From NCBI GenBank assembly GCA_017308135.1, contig JAFKFM010000007.1, forward strand, positions 1 through 64,000: DNA of 64,000 nt. Reading direction: 5' to 3'. Source of the stretch: Alphaproteobacteria bacterium (GTDB lineage Bacteria > Pseudomonadota > Alphaproteobacteria > CACIAM-22H2). The notes under the pieces are model-generated. The model saw only the letters and a list, made by a program, of their open reading frames with translations, was not told where the DNA came from and did not search any database. Of the stretch, positions 8,707-17,857 are shown one piece after another. Every line of letters starts with the position of its first letter. Within the stretch, counting starts at the first letter, position 1. Both the position numbers and the translations under genes were made by a program.

Positions 8707-9767
8707 CGCTTCGCCGTCCCGATCAAACGCGCGATCTGATTCTTGTCGGTCTCGCCGCCGGCGAAATCGTCGAACGCTTTGTCGGTCGTGCGGATGATAT
8801 GGCGCTTGATGAACTCGGCCCCCTCGCGCGCCCCGTCTTCGGGGTGCTTCAGGCAGCATTCCCATTCCAGCACCGCCCAACCCGAATAGCCGTGCGTGGC
8901 GAGGCGCGAGAAGATGCCGCTGAAATTGATCTGCCCGTCGCCCAGCGAGCGGAAGCGCCCGGCGCGGTTGATCCAGGGCTGATAGCCCGAATACACACCT
9001 TGGCGCCCGCTCGGGTTGAACTCCGCATCCTTCACATGGAAAGCGCTGATGCGCTCGGCGTAAATGTCGATGAAGGCGAGATAGTCGAGCTGCTGCAGCA
9101 GGAAATGCGACGGGTCGTAGTTGATCTTGCAGCGCGGATGATTGTTCAGCGCCGCGAGGAACATCTCGAACGTGATGCCGTCGAACACGTCCTCGCCGGG
9201 ATGGATCTCGAAGCCGACATCGACACCGTTCTCGTCGAACGCGTCGAGCAGCGGCTTCCAGCGGCGCGCGAGTTCCGCGAAGGCTTCCTCGATCAGGCCC
9301 GCCGGGCGCTGCGGCCAGGGATAGAGATAGGGCCAAGCAAGCGCGCCGGGGAAGCCGACATGGCCGCTGAGACCGAGATTGCGCGAAGCCTTGGCGGCGA
9401 GGCGCACTTGCCGTTCGGCCCATTCGCGCCGCGCGGCCGGGTTACCCTTCACTTCCGCCGGGGCGAAGGCGTCGAACATTTCGTCGTAAGCCGGGTTCAC
9501 GGCGACGAGCTGGCCCTGCAAATGGGTCGAAAGCTCGGTGATCGTCACGCCGTGCTGGGCGGCGATGCCCGCGATCTCGTCGCAATAGGTTTTGGACGAC
9601 GCGGCCTTTTCCAGATCGAACAGGCGCTTGTCCCAGCTCGGCACCTGCACGCCCTTATAGCCGAGCGAGGCCGCCCATTTGACGATGGCGGGGAAAGAAT
9701 TGAACGGCGCTTCGTCGCCCGCGAATTGGGCGAGGAAGATGGCGGGTCCTTTCATCGTGGCAGGCAT
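8703..9767 (-). CDS. Sugar phosphate isomerase/epimerase (xylose isomerase-like TIM barrel)
   Basis: A 354-residue AP_endonuc_2-fold enzyme. Metal-site positions typical of the fold are visible: Glu in GFEIHPGED, Asp/His in NYDPSHFLLQQ, His in AFHVKDAEFNPSGRQG and Glu in VLEWE. This subfamily is often paired with Gfo/Idh/MocA dehydrogenases, as here (4-base overlap). The ATG at 9767 has GGGAGAAG about 7 bases upstream; an ATG 12 bases downstream is possible. The gene opens an operon divergent from a LacI regulator, with a LacI-type half-palindrome in the gap. Members act on keto-sugars or as C-glycoside lyases; which applies here is unknown. Confidence 0.88.
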   Translation of the reverse strand: MPATMKGPAIFLAQFAGDEAPFNSFPAIVKWAASLGYKGVQVPSWDKRLFDLEKAASSKTYCDEIAGIAAQHGVTITELSTHLQGQLVAVNPAYDEMFDAFAPAEVKGNPAARREWAERQVRLAAKASRNLGLSGHVGFPGALAWPYLYPWPQRPAGLIEEAFAELARRWKPLLDAFDENGVDVGFEIHPGEDVFDGITFEMFLAALNNHPRCKINYDPSHFLLQQLDYLAFIDIYAERISAFHVKDAEFNPSGRQGVYSGYQPWINRAGRFRSLGDGQINFSGIFSRLATHGYSGWAVLEWECCLKHPEDGAREGAEFIKRHIIRTTDKAFDDFAGGETDKNQIARLIGTAKR

Positions 9768-9799
9768 GAAGCGCTTCTCCCGGTACCGATTGTCTATTT

Positions 9800-9813
9800 A
9801 AAAAACGATTGCA
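9800..9813 (-). promoter_or_regulatory. Candidate LacI-family operator (imperfect)
   Basis: Read on the minus strand this is TGCAATCGTTTTTT. It fits the general LacI/CcpA-type pattern TGNAANCGNTTNCA except for the last two bases. It lies in the divergent gap between the epimerase operon and the lacI gene. The 13-mer ATGCAATCGTTTT differs at one base from ATGTAATCGTTTT at 17774-17786. Confidence 0.5.
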
Positions 9814-9907
9814 TACAACCTATCCGGGGTTTCGGCGGCAGCGCAAGACCGGACGTGAAGCCGATGCTTGTCAGTCCCCGCGAACCCGGCCACATTCGTT
9901 CCCCAGC

Positions 9908-10963
9908 ATGGCCGCGAAGAATAAATCCACCCGCCGGATCAAGACCGCCAAGATCGCGGATGTCGCCCGTATCGCCGGCGTTTCGGTCGCGACGGTCAGC
10001 CGGGCGCTGGCCAAGCCCGGCATGGTCGAAGCGGTCACGCGCGCGCGCGTCGTCGCGGCGGCCAAGCGTTTGGGCTACACGCCCAATGTGGCGGCGCGAA
10101 ATCTGCGCGCCCGGCGCAGCAACATGGCCCTGGTGGTGGTGCCGAATATCGGCAACGCTTATTTCGGTGAATTGCTGCGCGGCATCGACGCCGCGCTCAC
10201 GCGGCGCGGCTACGGCCTGATCATCGCCAATCTCGACCTGACCTCGACGCGGGACAATTCGCCCGACCACGAGGAACGCTATGTCGATCTCGCCGCCGCC
10301 GGCCAGGTCGACGGCGTGCTGCTGCTCAACGGCTACGTCCCGAAAGGGCCGGTGCGCACCATGCTCGACGCGCGCTTGCCGATCGTCGCGGTGGGCGAGC
10401 GTATTCGCGGCGCCAAGTTCCCGCAGGTCGAGGTCGACAACCGCGCCGCCGCGCGGGGCGCGGTCGAACATCTGGTCGGCCTTGGCCATAAGCGCATCGC
10501 CTATCTGTCGGGACGGCCGCGCAGCCATTTGGATTCCGCGCGCCGCTTGGGCTTTCGCGATGCGCTGACGGGTGCGCAAGGCCTCGAATGGACGGGCGAC
10601 TACTATTTCGCGTCGGGCGTGGCGGCGGCCGAGGCGATGCTGCGCGGCAAACCGCAGGACCGGCCGACGGCATTGTTCGCCGCATCCGACGAAATGGCGA
10701 TCGGATTTCTGAAAACCGTGCTCGCGGCGGGCGTTTCGGTGCCGCGCGACATGTCGATCGTCGGCTTCGACGGCATCGATTATGCGCGGTTCAGCGAACC
10801 CGCCTTGACCACGGTCGTCGTGCCGCGCCGCCAGATCGGCGAAACGGCGGGGGAAATGCTGGCCGATTTGATGGCCGGTTCGGGCGACGTGCCCGCCCAT
10901 GTGCGCCTTGCGACCGAATTGCGGGTGCGCGGCAGCACCGGCCCGGCGCCCGGCCCGCGTTAA
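9908..10963 (+). CDS. LacI family transcriptional regulator
   Basis: A 351-residue sugar-responsive repressor. The N-terminal helix-turn-helix is clear ([19 protein letters not shown], about residues 16-34), followed by the hinge ([17 protein letters not shown]) and a periplasmic-binding-protein-like sensor domain ending in [17 protein letters not shown]. The ATG at 9908 is chosen because it gives a normal short N-terminus before the helix-turn-helix. It is divergent from the epimerase/dehydrogenase/binding-protein operon and probably controls it. A matching operator near 17780 suggests it also controls the ABC importer and MFS/GMC operons. Its stop overlaps that of the convergent chemotaxis receptor by 4 bases. 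Confidence 0.93.
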   Translation: MAAKNKSTRRIKTAKIADVARIAGVSVATVSRALAKPGMVEAVTRARVVAAAKRLGYTPNVAARNLRARRSNMALVVVPNIGNAYFGELLRGIDAALTRRGYGLIIANLDLTSTRDNSPDHEERYVDLAAAGQVDGVLLLNGYVPKGPVRTMLDARLPIVAVGERIRGAKFPQVEVDNRAAARGAVEHLVGLGHKRIAYLSGRPRSHLDSARRLGFRDALTGAQGLEWTGDYYFASGVAAAEAMLRGKPQDRPTALFAASDEMAIGFLKTVLAAGVSVPRDMSIVGFDGIDYARFSEPALTTVVVPRRQIGETAGEMLADLMAGSGDVPAHVRLATELRVRGSTGPAPGPR

Positions 10964-12240
10964 CGCCGCTTCTGGGCCGTTTCGTCGCCCAAGAAGCTCG
11001 CCAGAACCGCCGAGATGTCGGCGACTTGACGCGCGAGCGAGCCGACGGCGGCGGAGTTTTCCTCCACCATCGCCGCGTTTTGCTGGGTCGTGGTGTCGAG
11101 TTCGCCCAGCGCCTTGTCGATTTCGGCCATGCTGCGCGCGACTTCGCGGCTGCCGGCGGCGATTTCGGGCGCGATCTCGTCGACTTCGGCGACCACTTTG
11201 ACGATGGCGCCCAAAGCTTCGTTGGCGGCCGTCACCAGCCGCACACCCTGGCCGACCTCGACCGAGCTTTCGGCGATCAGCTCGCGCACTTCCATTGAAG
11301 CCTGGCGCGAACGTTCCGCCAGTGCGCGCACTTCCTGCGCGACGACCGCGAAGCCCTTGCCGGATTCGCCCGCGCGCGCGGCCTCGACCGCGGCGTTGAG
11401 CGACAGGAGCTTCGTCTGGAACGAGATCTCCTCCAGCGCTTGGCTGATCACGCCGATGCGCGAGGACGAGCTTTCGATGCGCGTCATCGCTTGCGCCACG
11501 CTGGTCACGGCCTTGCCGCCGTCCTCGGCCAGCGCGCGCGCTTCGGATGCCAGCGCGCTGGCGCGCGAGGCGCTATCGGCCGCCTGGGAAACGGCGGCGG
11601 TGATCCCGGCCATCGTGGCGGCGGTTTCCTGCAAGGCCGAAGCTTGGCGTTCGGTGCGGCGGGCGAGGTCGCCGCTCGCCTGCGAAATCTCGTTGGCGGC
11701 CCCCCGGATCTGTTCGATCGGCCCCGCGACGCGCGACGCCGTTTCGACCTTGCCCTTGGCGATATAGACGGAGATCGCGTAGTCCATATCGAGCAACACG
11801 GCCTTGTTCAGCGCCTTCAGCGCCGCCGTGCGTTCGGCCGCGCGCCAGCGCACGGATTCGGAAATCACGGCGGTCAATTCGGCCACCGCCGTCGCGTAGC
11901 CCGCGATGTACCAGCGCGGCTCCAGCCCGATACGGTGATGCGCATCGCCGATGCGCAAGGCGCGTTTGACGTATTCGGCGTCGAACCCGGCGTCGAACAA
12001 GCGCAGCCAATGGTCCGCCTGAGCAGCGCGGGCATGGGCCACACCTTTGGCGCCGCCGAACATCGCCATCAAATTCGGATAGGCTTCGATATGGGCGTAG
12101 AACTTGGTCAGGATCCGCTGGAGATTCTGCGCCAAAAGCGGCTTGATCCGCCGCAAGGCGGCGGCGTCCCCGGGCCCGAAGCCGATGAATTTCAGACGCT
12201 CTTCGAGTGTCGCCTGCTCGTCCGCCATACCGGCCGCCAT
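10960..12240 (-). CDS. Globin-coupled sensor methyl-accepting chemotaxis protein
   Basis: A 426-residue soluble chemoreceptor. Residues 1-170 form a protoglobin-type heme domain: the proximal His is H101 in [17 protein letters not shown], the standard IGLxPxWY context of HemAT-like oxygen sensors. Residues 200-426 form the MCP signalling coiled coil, whose tip matches the CheA/CheW-contact consensus ([19 protein letters not shown], then [18 protein letters not shown]). No transmembrane or HAMP segment is seen, so it should sense gas in the cytoplasm. Start 12240 or the in-frame ATG at 12228. It fits a motile cell, as fliG in this window implies. Confidence 0.95.
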   Translation of the reverse strand: MAAGMADEQATLEERLKFIGFGPGDAAALRRIKPLLAQNLQRILTKFYAHIEAYPNLMAMFGGAKGVAHARAAQADHWLRLFDAGFDAEYVKRALRIGDAHHRIGLEPRWYIAGYATAVAELTAVISESVRWRAAERTAALKALNKAVLLDMDYAISVYIAKGKVETASRVAGPIEQIRGAANEISQASGDLARRTERQASALQETAATMAGITAAVSQAADSASRASALASEARALAEDGGKAVTSVAQAMTRIESSSSRIGVISQALEEISFQTKLLSLNAAVEAARAGESGKGFAVVAQEVRALAERSRQASMEVRELIAESSVEVGQGVRLVTAANEALGAIVKVVAEVDEIAPEIAAGSREVARSMAEIDKALGELDTTTQQNAAMVEENSAAVGSLARQVADISAVLASFLGDETAQKRR

Positions 12241-12338
12241 CCCCCGCGGCGCGCACGGCCCCCGCCGCGCGCAGCCTCGACGCTAAGCTAGCCCCGAGTC
12301 GGGGTGGCGGGCGAGAAAGTTTTTCGTCTTCGGACGGG

Positions 12339-13451
12339 CTAGCGGAACCGCACGCAGATCGGCGTGCCCGGATCGACCACGTCGCCGGTCGGGTAGATCT
12401 TGCCGGTGGCCGGATCCAGGCGGAACAGCAGCACGTTGTTCGTGTCCTGATTCGCGGCGGCGATGAATTTGCCGCAGGGGCTGATTTCGAAGTTGCGCGG
12501 GATGCGCCCGCGCGTGTGTTCGTGCCCCACGATCGTCATGCGGCCGGTGGCGGCATCCAGCGCATAGATCGCGAGCGAATCATGGCCGCGATTGGACCCG
12601 TAAAGGAACTTGCCGTCGGGCGTGATCTGTACTTCCGCACAGGTCGAATGCCCGTGATAGCCGGGCGGCAAGGTCGGCAGCGTATGAATCTCCGCGAGCG
12701 TGCCGGCGCCCGCATCGTAGGCGAAGGCCGTCATCGTGGAATTGAGTTCATTGATGAGGTAGGCGAATTTGCCGTCCGGGCGGAACACCAACTGACGCGG
12801 ACCCGCACCCGGGGCCGTTTTCACTAGCGGCTGGGTCTTGTGCGGCGTCAGCTTGCCGGTCTGCGCGTCGAACGCGTAGACCACGACGCCGTCGAGGCCC
12901 AAATCCGGCACGAAGACGAAGCGGTTCGCGGCGTCGATGGCGACCGCATGGGCGTGCGGGCCCGCCTGGCGGCGCGGATCCACGCCCGTCCCGCCCTTGT
13001 GCTGGATGAACTCGACGGCCTCGCCGAGCGATCCGTCCTCGGCGATCGGCAGCACCGATACGCTGCCGCTGGCGAAATTCGCGATCAGCACGAAGCGCCC
13101 GGTGGCGTCGACGATCAGATGGCACGGATCGGTGCCGTGGCTCGCCTTGGTGTTGAGATAGGTAAGTTTGCCGGTCGCGGGATCGATGCGGAAGGAACTG
13201 ACGGCGCCGCTCGCCTTGCCTTCGTATTCCTTGTACTCGTTCACGCAGAACAGGAAGCGGCGCTTGGGATCGAACGCGAGATAGGAGGAATTGCGCACCC
13301 CCTCGGTAATGCCGAGAAGGTGCAGCTTCCCCGCTTCGCGATCGAAGCGATAGCAATAGATGCCTTTGCCCTTGCCCTGCAGGATCTGGCCGGTGCCGAA
13401 CAGAATCGGCTCGCTATAGGTGCCTACGTAAACCAATTCGTCGTTCGACAT
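12339..13451 (-). CDS. Lactonase family (6-phosphogluconolactonase-like, seven-bladed beta-propeller)
   Basis: A 370-residue YbhE/Pgl-type propeller. Blade repeats recur through the protein (for example YLAFDPKRRFLFCVNE, HAVAIDAANRFVFVPDLG, VFRPDGKFAYLINE, VQITPDGKFLYGSNRG, FEISPCGKFIAAANQ). No signal peptide is seen, so it should act in the cytoplasm on a sugar lactone. It follows the second epimerase gene by 22 bases and ends the ABC-importer operon that begins at 17665. In that setting it would open the lactone made by a sugar dehydrogenase. The family also contains carboxy-cis,cis-muconate cyclases, so the substrate is inferred from context. Confidence 0.88.
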   Translation of the reverse strand: MSNDELVYVGTYSEPILFGTGQILQGKGKGIYCYRFDREAGKLHLLGITEGVRNSSYLAFDPKRRFLFCVNEYKEYEGKASGAVSSFRIDPATGKLTYLNTKASHGTDPCHLIVDATGRFVLIANFASGSVSVLPIAEDGSLGEAVEFIQHKGGTGVDPRRQAGPHAHAVAIDAANRFVFVPDLGLDGVVVYAFDAQTGKLTPHKTQPLVKTAPGAGPRQLVFRPDGKFAYLINELNSTMTAFAYDAGAGTLAEIHTLPTLPPGYHGHSTCAEVQITPDGKFLYGSNRGHDSLAIYALDAATGRMTIVGHEHTRGRIPRNFEISPCGKFIAAANQDTNNVLLFRLDPATGKIYPTGDVVDPGTPICVRFR

Positions 13452-13473
13452 CGGCCTTTGGTCCTTCTCGCGC

Positions 13474-14424
13474 TTACTCGACTTTGATACCGACTTCGGC
13501 GCAGATACCCTTGAGGTACTTCATCGCCAGCACCGTTTCCTCGACGAATTGATCCGTCGCGGTCGGGTTGCGGAACAGGCCGGGCGCCGTCGAGGTCGGC
13601 CCGCGCGACGTGCCGGGCACGTCTTCGAGCTCGATCGACACCACGCCGTCATAGCCGACTTCCTTGAGGGCGATGAACATTTCCTTCCAATCGATCTTGC
13701 CCATGCCCGGACGCCAATGGACGTTCGTGACGCCGTCATTGTCCGACACGTGCAAGTGCAACAGGTGCTTGCCCAGGCGATAGACCGACACGTTCGGGAA
13801 ATCGCCGACCGGGAAAGTGTGGCTCGGGTCGAGGTTCACGCCGAAGGCCGGCGAGTTCACGTCCTCGATCAAGCGCAGCGCGCCGTCGGTATTGGCGAGA
13901 TAGCGGAACGGGTGCGGCTCGATGGAGAGCTTCACGCCCGCCTTCTCGCACAGTTTCGAACACGCCTTCAGCGACGTCACGTAGTCCTGGTAGTTCTGGT
14001 CCCAGTTCAAGCCCTTCGGAATTTTGTTGGTGAAGGTCTGGACCAGCGGCTTCGTGGTGATGCGCGGATATTCGGCGTCGCGGAAGCCGAAGGGATAGGC
14101 GCTGACCATGTTGATGATCGGCGAGCCCAATTCGGCGCCCACTTCGACCGCGCGCGCCCAATGATCGATCGCGGCGTCGCGCTTGGCCTTGTCGGGGCTC
14201 GACAAATCGTGCGGCGTCGAGACGAATTGCGAAATCGACACGCCCTCGCCCGACAGAACCGATTTCAGGTTCTTGATCGTGTCCGGCGTGTAGTAGTCGC
14301 GCAGATAATCCTTGTTCCAGCCGATCAACTCGGTCGCCTTGAACCCGTGACGGGCGATGCGGCGAATGGCCTCGTCATAGGGCGGTTCCCACTGGAAGGG
14401 CCAGCAGCTGGCTCCGAACTTCAT
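13474..14424 (-). CDS. Sugar phosphate isomerase/epimerase (TIM barrel)
   Basis: A 316-residue AP_endonuc_2-type barrel, the second one in this module but only distantly similar to the one at 8703. It starts MKFGASCWPFQWEPPYDEAIRRI. Metal-site candidates are Glu in KLSIEPHPFRYL, Asp/His in VNLDPSHTFPVGD, His in LHLHVSDNDG and Glu in VSIELEDVPG. GAGGAG precedes the ATG. It lies between the ABC permease genes and the lactonase on the same strand. Function is probably isomerisation, epimerisation or lyase action on an imported sugar derivative. Confidence 0.86.
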   Translation of the reverse strand: MKFGASCWPFQWEPPYDEAIRRIARHGFKATELIGWNKDYLRDYYTPDTIKNLKSVLSGEGVSISQFVSTPHDLSSPDKAKRDAAIDHWARAVEVGAELGSPIINMVSAYPFGFRDAEYPRITTKPLVQTFTNKIPKGLNWDQNYQDYVTSLKACSKLCEKAGVKLSIEPHPFRYLANTDGALRLIEDVNSPAFGVNLDPSHTFPVGDFPNVSVYRLGKHLLHLHVSDNDGVTNVHWRPGMGKIDWKEMFIALKEVGYDGVVSIELEDVPGTSRGPTSTAPGLFRNPTATDQFVEETVLAMKYLKGICAEVGIKVE

Positions 14425-14480
14425 GATACTCTACTCCTCGTTGCGTTGGATGGGGTGGTGGGTGAATAGGGCGGCGGGAA

Positions 14481-15374
14481 TTAACCCTTCACGGCGCCGC
14501 CCAGCAGGCCGGCGACGATGAATTTCTGCATCAGCAGGAAGAAGAACAGGATCGGCAGGGTGATGATGCCGGCTCCCGCCATGATCAGATCCCAGCGGAA
14601 GGTATATTCCTCCTGGAAGCTGGCGAGGCCGATGGGCATCGTGAACATCGTGCGCGATTGCAGGAAGACCAGCGCGAACAGGAATTCGTTCCAGCTGCGG
14701 ATGAAGGCGAAGATCGTGACGGCGGCGAGGCCCGGCCCCGCCAGCGGCAGGATGATCTTGTGGAAGGTCGTCAGAATACCCGCGCCATCGACGGCGGCGG
14801 CGTCTTCGAGTTCTTCGGGAATCGTTTCGAAGAAGCCGCGCATCATCCACACCGTGAAGGGCAACGCGAAGGCGGCGTAGCAGACGATCAGCGCGATATG
14901 GGTATTCAGCAGCCCCGCCTTCTGCACCACGATGAAGAGCGGGATCACCAGCATGATCTGCGGGAACATCTGCGCGATCAGCAGCAGCATGCCGAAGGCG
15001 TAGCGGCCGCGGAACCTGATGCGCGCGATCGCGTAGGCCGCGTACATGCCCACGATCACCGACAAGGCGGTCGAGGCGACGGCGATCTTGAAGCTGTTCA
15101 GGAAATAGGTCGGGAAATTCGTGCCTTGCCACACGGCGACGTAGCTCGCGAGCGTCCAATCGATCGGCAGCAGCGTCATGTCGCGCGCGAACAATTCCGA
15201 TTGCGGCTTGAACGACGACGACGCCATCCACAGGATCGGGAACAGCACCACGATCGTCAGCGCGCTCAAGAATAGATAGAGCCCGAGACGCATCAGGAAT
15301 TCGCGCGAACGCCAGGCGTTCATCGCGGCTTCGGAACGCGGCGCGCCGCCGGGGTTGAGGGCGGTGTCGGTCAT
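14481..15374 (-). CDS. Carbohydrate ABC transporter permease (MalG type)
   Basis: A 297-residue inner-membrane subunit with six predicted segments. The cytoplasmic EAA loop that docks the ATPase reads EELEDAAAVDGAG, and the C-terminus GLLGGAVKG is typical of MalG/UgpE proteins. Its ATG overlaps the stop of the other permease gene by 4 bases. The set has a binding protein and two permeases but no ATPase gene, so a shared MsmX/UgpC-type ATPase must be encoded elsewhere. Confidence 0.94.
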   Translation of the reverse strand: MTDTALNPGGAPRSEAAMNAWRSREFLMRLGLYLFLSALTIVVLFPILWMASSSFKPQSELFARDMTLLPIDWTLASYVAVWQGTNFPTYFLNSFKIAVASTALSVIVGMYAAYAIARIRFRGRYAFGMLLLIAQMFPQIMLVIPLFIVVQKAGLLNTHIALIVCYAAFALPFTVWMMRGFFETIPEELEDAAAVDGAGILTTFHKIILPLAGPGLAAVTIFAFIRSWNEFLFALVFLQSRTMFTMPIGLASFQEEYTFRWDLIMAGAGIITLPILFFFLLMQKFIVAGLLGGAVKG

Positions 15375-16258
15375 GTTTCTTCCCGTTGCGCGCGATAGAC
15401 GAAGAGGTAGGCCACGCTCAGCACCGTCAGGCACAGCAGCATCAGCAAGCTGATCGCCGAGGCGTAGCCCAGTTCCAGGCCCCAGAAGCCCTTCTCGTAG
15501 ACGAGCGTGGGCAGGATCTTGGTCGCATCGGCCGGGCCGCCGCCGGTCAGCAGATAGATGATGTCGAAATTCTGGAAGGTCCAGATCGCGGCCAGCAGCG
15601 TGATGATCACGCTGGTCGGCCGGATATAGGGGAAGGTGACGTAGACGAAACGCTGCCAGACCGTGGCGCCGTCGATCTCGGCGGATTCGTGCAATTCGCG
15701 CGGCACGCTTTGAAGTGCTGCCAGCAGCGTGATGAACATGATGGGGTAGAGTTTCCAGATCTGCACGACGATGACGGAGGCCATCGCGGCACCGGGGCTG
15801 GACAGGAACAGGATCGGCGTGTCCAGCACGCCCAGGCGCATCAGCAGGAAGTTGATGACGCCGAATTCGTCGCCATAGGCCCATTTCCACAGCAGCGCGG
15901 TGGCGACTTCCGGAATGACCCAGGGGATCAGGAACAGCGCGCGGAAGATCGTGCGGCCGGGGAATTGGCGGTTGAGCAGCAACGCGATCGACAGGCCGAC
16001 GATATAGGCGCCGGCAACCGAGCCGAAAGTCCACACGATCGTGCGCCACAAGGCCGCGCCGAAAACGCCTTCGTCGAAAATCGCGCGCTTGTAATGGGTC
16101 CAGCCGACGAAGGCGTCGGGATTGGGGCGCATCATCGATTGCGCCTGGAAGCTGACGACGACGCCTTCGATGATCGGCGCGATCTTGAACGCGACGATCA
16201 GCAGCAAGGTCGGCAGAATCAGCCAGAAGGCCATCCGCTTTCGTTGCTGGACCAACAT
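15371..16258 (-). CDS. Carbohydrate ABC transporter permease (MalF/UgpA type)
   Basis: A 295-residue inner-membrane subunit with six hydrophobic segments. The EAA loop reads RELHESAEIDGATVWQRF, followed by the family's TSVIITLLAAIWTFQNFDIIYLLTGGGP. It lies 78 bases after the binding-protein gene and overlaps the next permease by ATGA. It pairs with the MalG-type subunit to form the transmembrane channel. Confidence 0.94.
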   Translation of the reverse strand: MLVQQRKRMAFWLILPTLLLIVAFKIAPIIEGVVVSFQAQSMMRPNPDAFVGWTHYKRAIFDEGVFGAALWRTIVWTFGSVAGAYIVGLSIALLLNRQFPGRTIFRALFLIPWVIPEVATALLWKWAYGDEFGVINFLLMRLGVLDTPILFLSSPGAAMASVIVVQIWKLYPIMFITLLAALQSVPRELHESAEIDGATVWQRFVYVTFPYIRPTSVIITLLAAIWTFQNFDIIYLLTGGGPADATKILPTLVYEKGFWGLELGYASAISLLMLLCLTVLSVAYLFVYRAQREET

Positions 16259-16336
16259 GCCCGCGTTCTCCGACGTCGTTCTGCGTGAAGTAAAACGGCG
16301 GGGCCCGGTTGCGTCCGGACCCCGCCTGTACCGATC

Positions 16337-17665
16337 TTAGACGAACAGTTTCGCCATCGCCGCGTGCGCGTCGAGGACGGCTTTCTCCGGCGTCTTCGCG
16401 CCGACGACGACTTCGTTCACCGGGGCGGCGAACATCTTCTCGCCGTCGATGACGCCCATTTCGGGGCGGCCGAAGCCGGGATAGGCGAAGTCCGTCGCAT
16501 AGGGCACGACGTTGGTCAGCGCTTCGCGCAGCAGGCGGTTCTCCGTCACGCGCGGCGTGTTGGCGTCGCGCTTGAAGATCGGCCAATGCTGGCCGGGCGC
16601 GGCGCGGTAGAGCGGCTCCAAACGGCCCGGCTGGACGAACCAGCGCACGAAGGTCTTCGCCGCTTCCTTGCCCGGGCTGTGCTTCCACACGAACATCGGA
16701 TTGTAGAAGCCCGCCGTCAGGCGGCCCGACGGACCCGCCGGCCCTTCGAGAACTTCGAGGATGCCGACCTTGTCGAACATGCTCGGATTTTCCTTCATGA
16801 TCCGCGAGATCATGAGGCCCGCACCCATGCCGAACGCCGCGCGGCCTTGCACGAAGATCGTGTGCGAGTCGTCGGTGTTGTGCGACGCGATGCCCGGCGG
16901 CGTCACCTTATGCTTCGTATGGAAGTCGGTCAGGAAGGTGAGGGCGCGGACGTTGGCGTCCTTCGCCTTGGTGCCGAAGATCAGGTTGCCGTCCTTGTCC
17001 AGGATGGAGCCGCCCGCCTGGAACATGAACGCCATATAGTAGTGCTGGGCGATGTGGAAATTGCCGGCCGGGAAGGCGAGGCCGTACACGCCCTTCGACG
17101 GATCGTGCGTGGCGAGCACGGCCTTCTCGAACTCGGCCCAGGTCTTGGGCGGCTGGATGCCTTTGGCTTCGAGCAAATCCTTGCGGTAGTAGATCGCGCG
17201 GATGTCCAAATTGTAGGGCACGCCCCAATAATGGTCCTTCCACAGGAATTTCTTGTAGGCGAACTCGTTGGCGATGTCGGCGAGCAGGCCGTTGCCTTGC
17301 CATTCCTTGATGATGTCGTCCATCGGCTCCATCTGGTCCGCCGCGGCGAACTGGAGCGGATGGTAGGAATAGGCTTCGGCGATGTCGGGCATCGACTGGC
17401 CGCGGATCGCGGCCATGAATTTCGGATAGACGAGATTGCCGGACACCGGCTCGTGCGTGATCTTGATGCTGGGGTTCTCGCGCTGGAACTGCTCCAGGAT
17501 TCCGCGCAGCGCCGCCGAAAGTTCCGGCGTGTTGAGGCGCACCGACCAGAAGGTCAAGTTCGCCTGGCCTTGCGCGTTCGCGCCCTTGTAGCCGAGGGCG
17601 AACAACCCGCCGAGACCGGCGATGATGGTGTCGCGCCGGCTGAGACCGCCCGATTTCATCTCCAT
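16337..17665 (-). CDS. Extracellular sugar-binding protein of an ABC importer (family 1)
   Basis: A 442-residue periplasmic protein that delivers a sugar to the two permeases downstream. The N-terminus GGLSRRDTIIAGLGGLFALG has twin arginines and a hydrophobic core, so Tat export is likely. The mature part starts NLTFWSVRLNTPELSAALRGIL and shows family 1 features (FQRENPSIKITHEPVSG, FVQGRAAFGMGAG). It is the first gene of the operon running to 12339. The 192-base gap to the divergent MFS gene holds a LacI-type operator that fits the consensus exactly. Confidence 0.92.
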   Translation of the reverse strand: MEMKSGGLSRRDTIIAGLGGLFALGYKGANAQGQANLTFWSVRLNTPELSAALRGILEQFQRENPSIKITHEPVSGNLVYPKFMAAIRGQSMPDIAEAYSYHPLQFAAADQMEPMDDIIKEWQGNGLLADIANEFAYKKFLWKDHYWGVPYNLDIRAIYYRKDLLEAKGIQPPKTWAEFEKAVLATHDPSKGVYGLAFPAGNFHIAQHYYMAFMFQAGGSILDKDGNLIFGTKAKDANVRALTFLTDFHTKHKVTPPGIASHNTDDSHTIFVQGRAAFGMGAGLMISRIMKENPSMFDKVGILEVLEGPAGPSGRLTAGFYNPMFVWKHSPGKEAAKTFVRWFVQPGRLEPLYRAAPGQHWPIFKRDANTPRVTENRLLREALTNVVPYATDFAYPGFGRPEMGVIDGEKMFAAPVNEVVVGAKTPEKAVLDAHAAMAKLFV

Positions 17666-17774
17666 CTGATTCCTCCCTTACATGCCGAATGGCGATCGCG
17701 CCGGTTGATCCGGGTCATCGATCCGCCGCGCATGACAATACAACCGGCCGCGTTTGTCCACCGTAAAATAGGCA

Positions 17775-17788
17775 TGTAATCGTTTTCA
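17775..17788 (+). promoter_or_regulatory. Candidate LacI-family operator
   Basis: The sequence TGTAATCGTTTTCA fits the LacI/CcpA-type pattern TGNAANCGNTTNCA at every defined position. It lies in the divergent gap between the ABC importer operon and the MFS/GMC operon, so one bound dimer could control both. Its core matches the site at 9800-9813 beside lacI at 9908. No regulator gene lies next to it. Confidence 0.6.
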
Positions 17789-17857
17789 GACTTTTCACGC
17801 TGGCGCCTGCGGTCGGCGCGGATTAGTGTCGCGGACTAAGGGAAGGAAACGCGCCAA

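Noticed and set aside
12241-12338. CCCCGAGTCGGGG near 12293 as a terminator
   Set aside because: The loop would be too small, and the site is upstream of the receptor's start and downstream of the lactonase stop only on the opposite reading; no U-run is positioned to support it.
14481-16688. Single 735-codon frame over both ABC permeases, suggesting a fused permease
   Set aside because: Only the C-terminal part reads as permease; the rest is out of frame. The two permeases are separate genes with an ATGA overlap.
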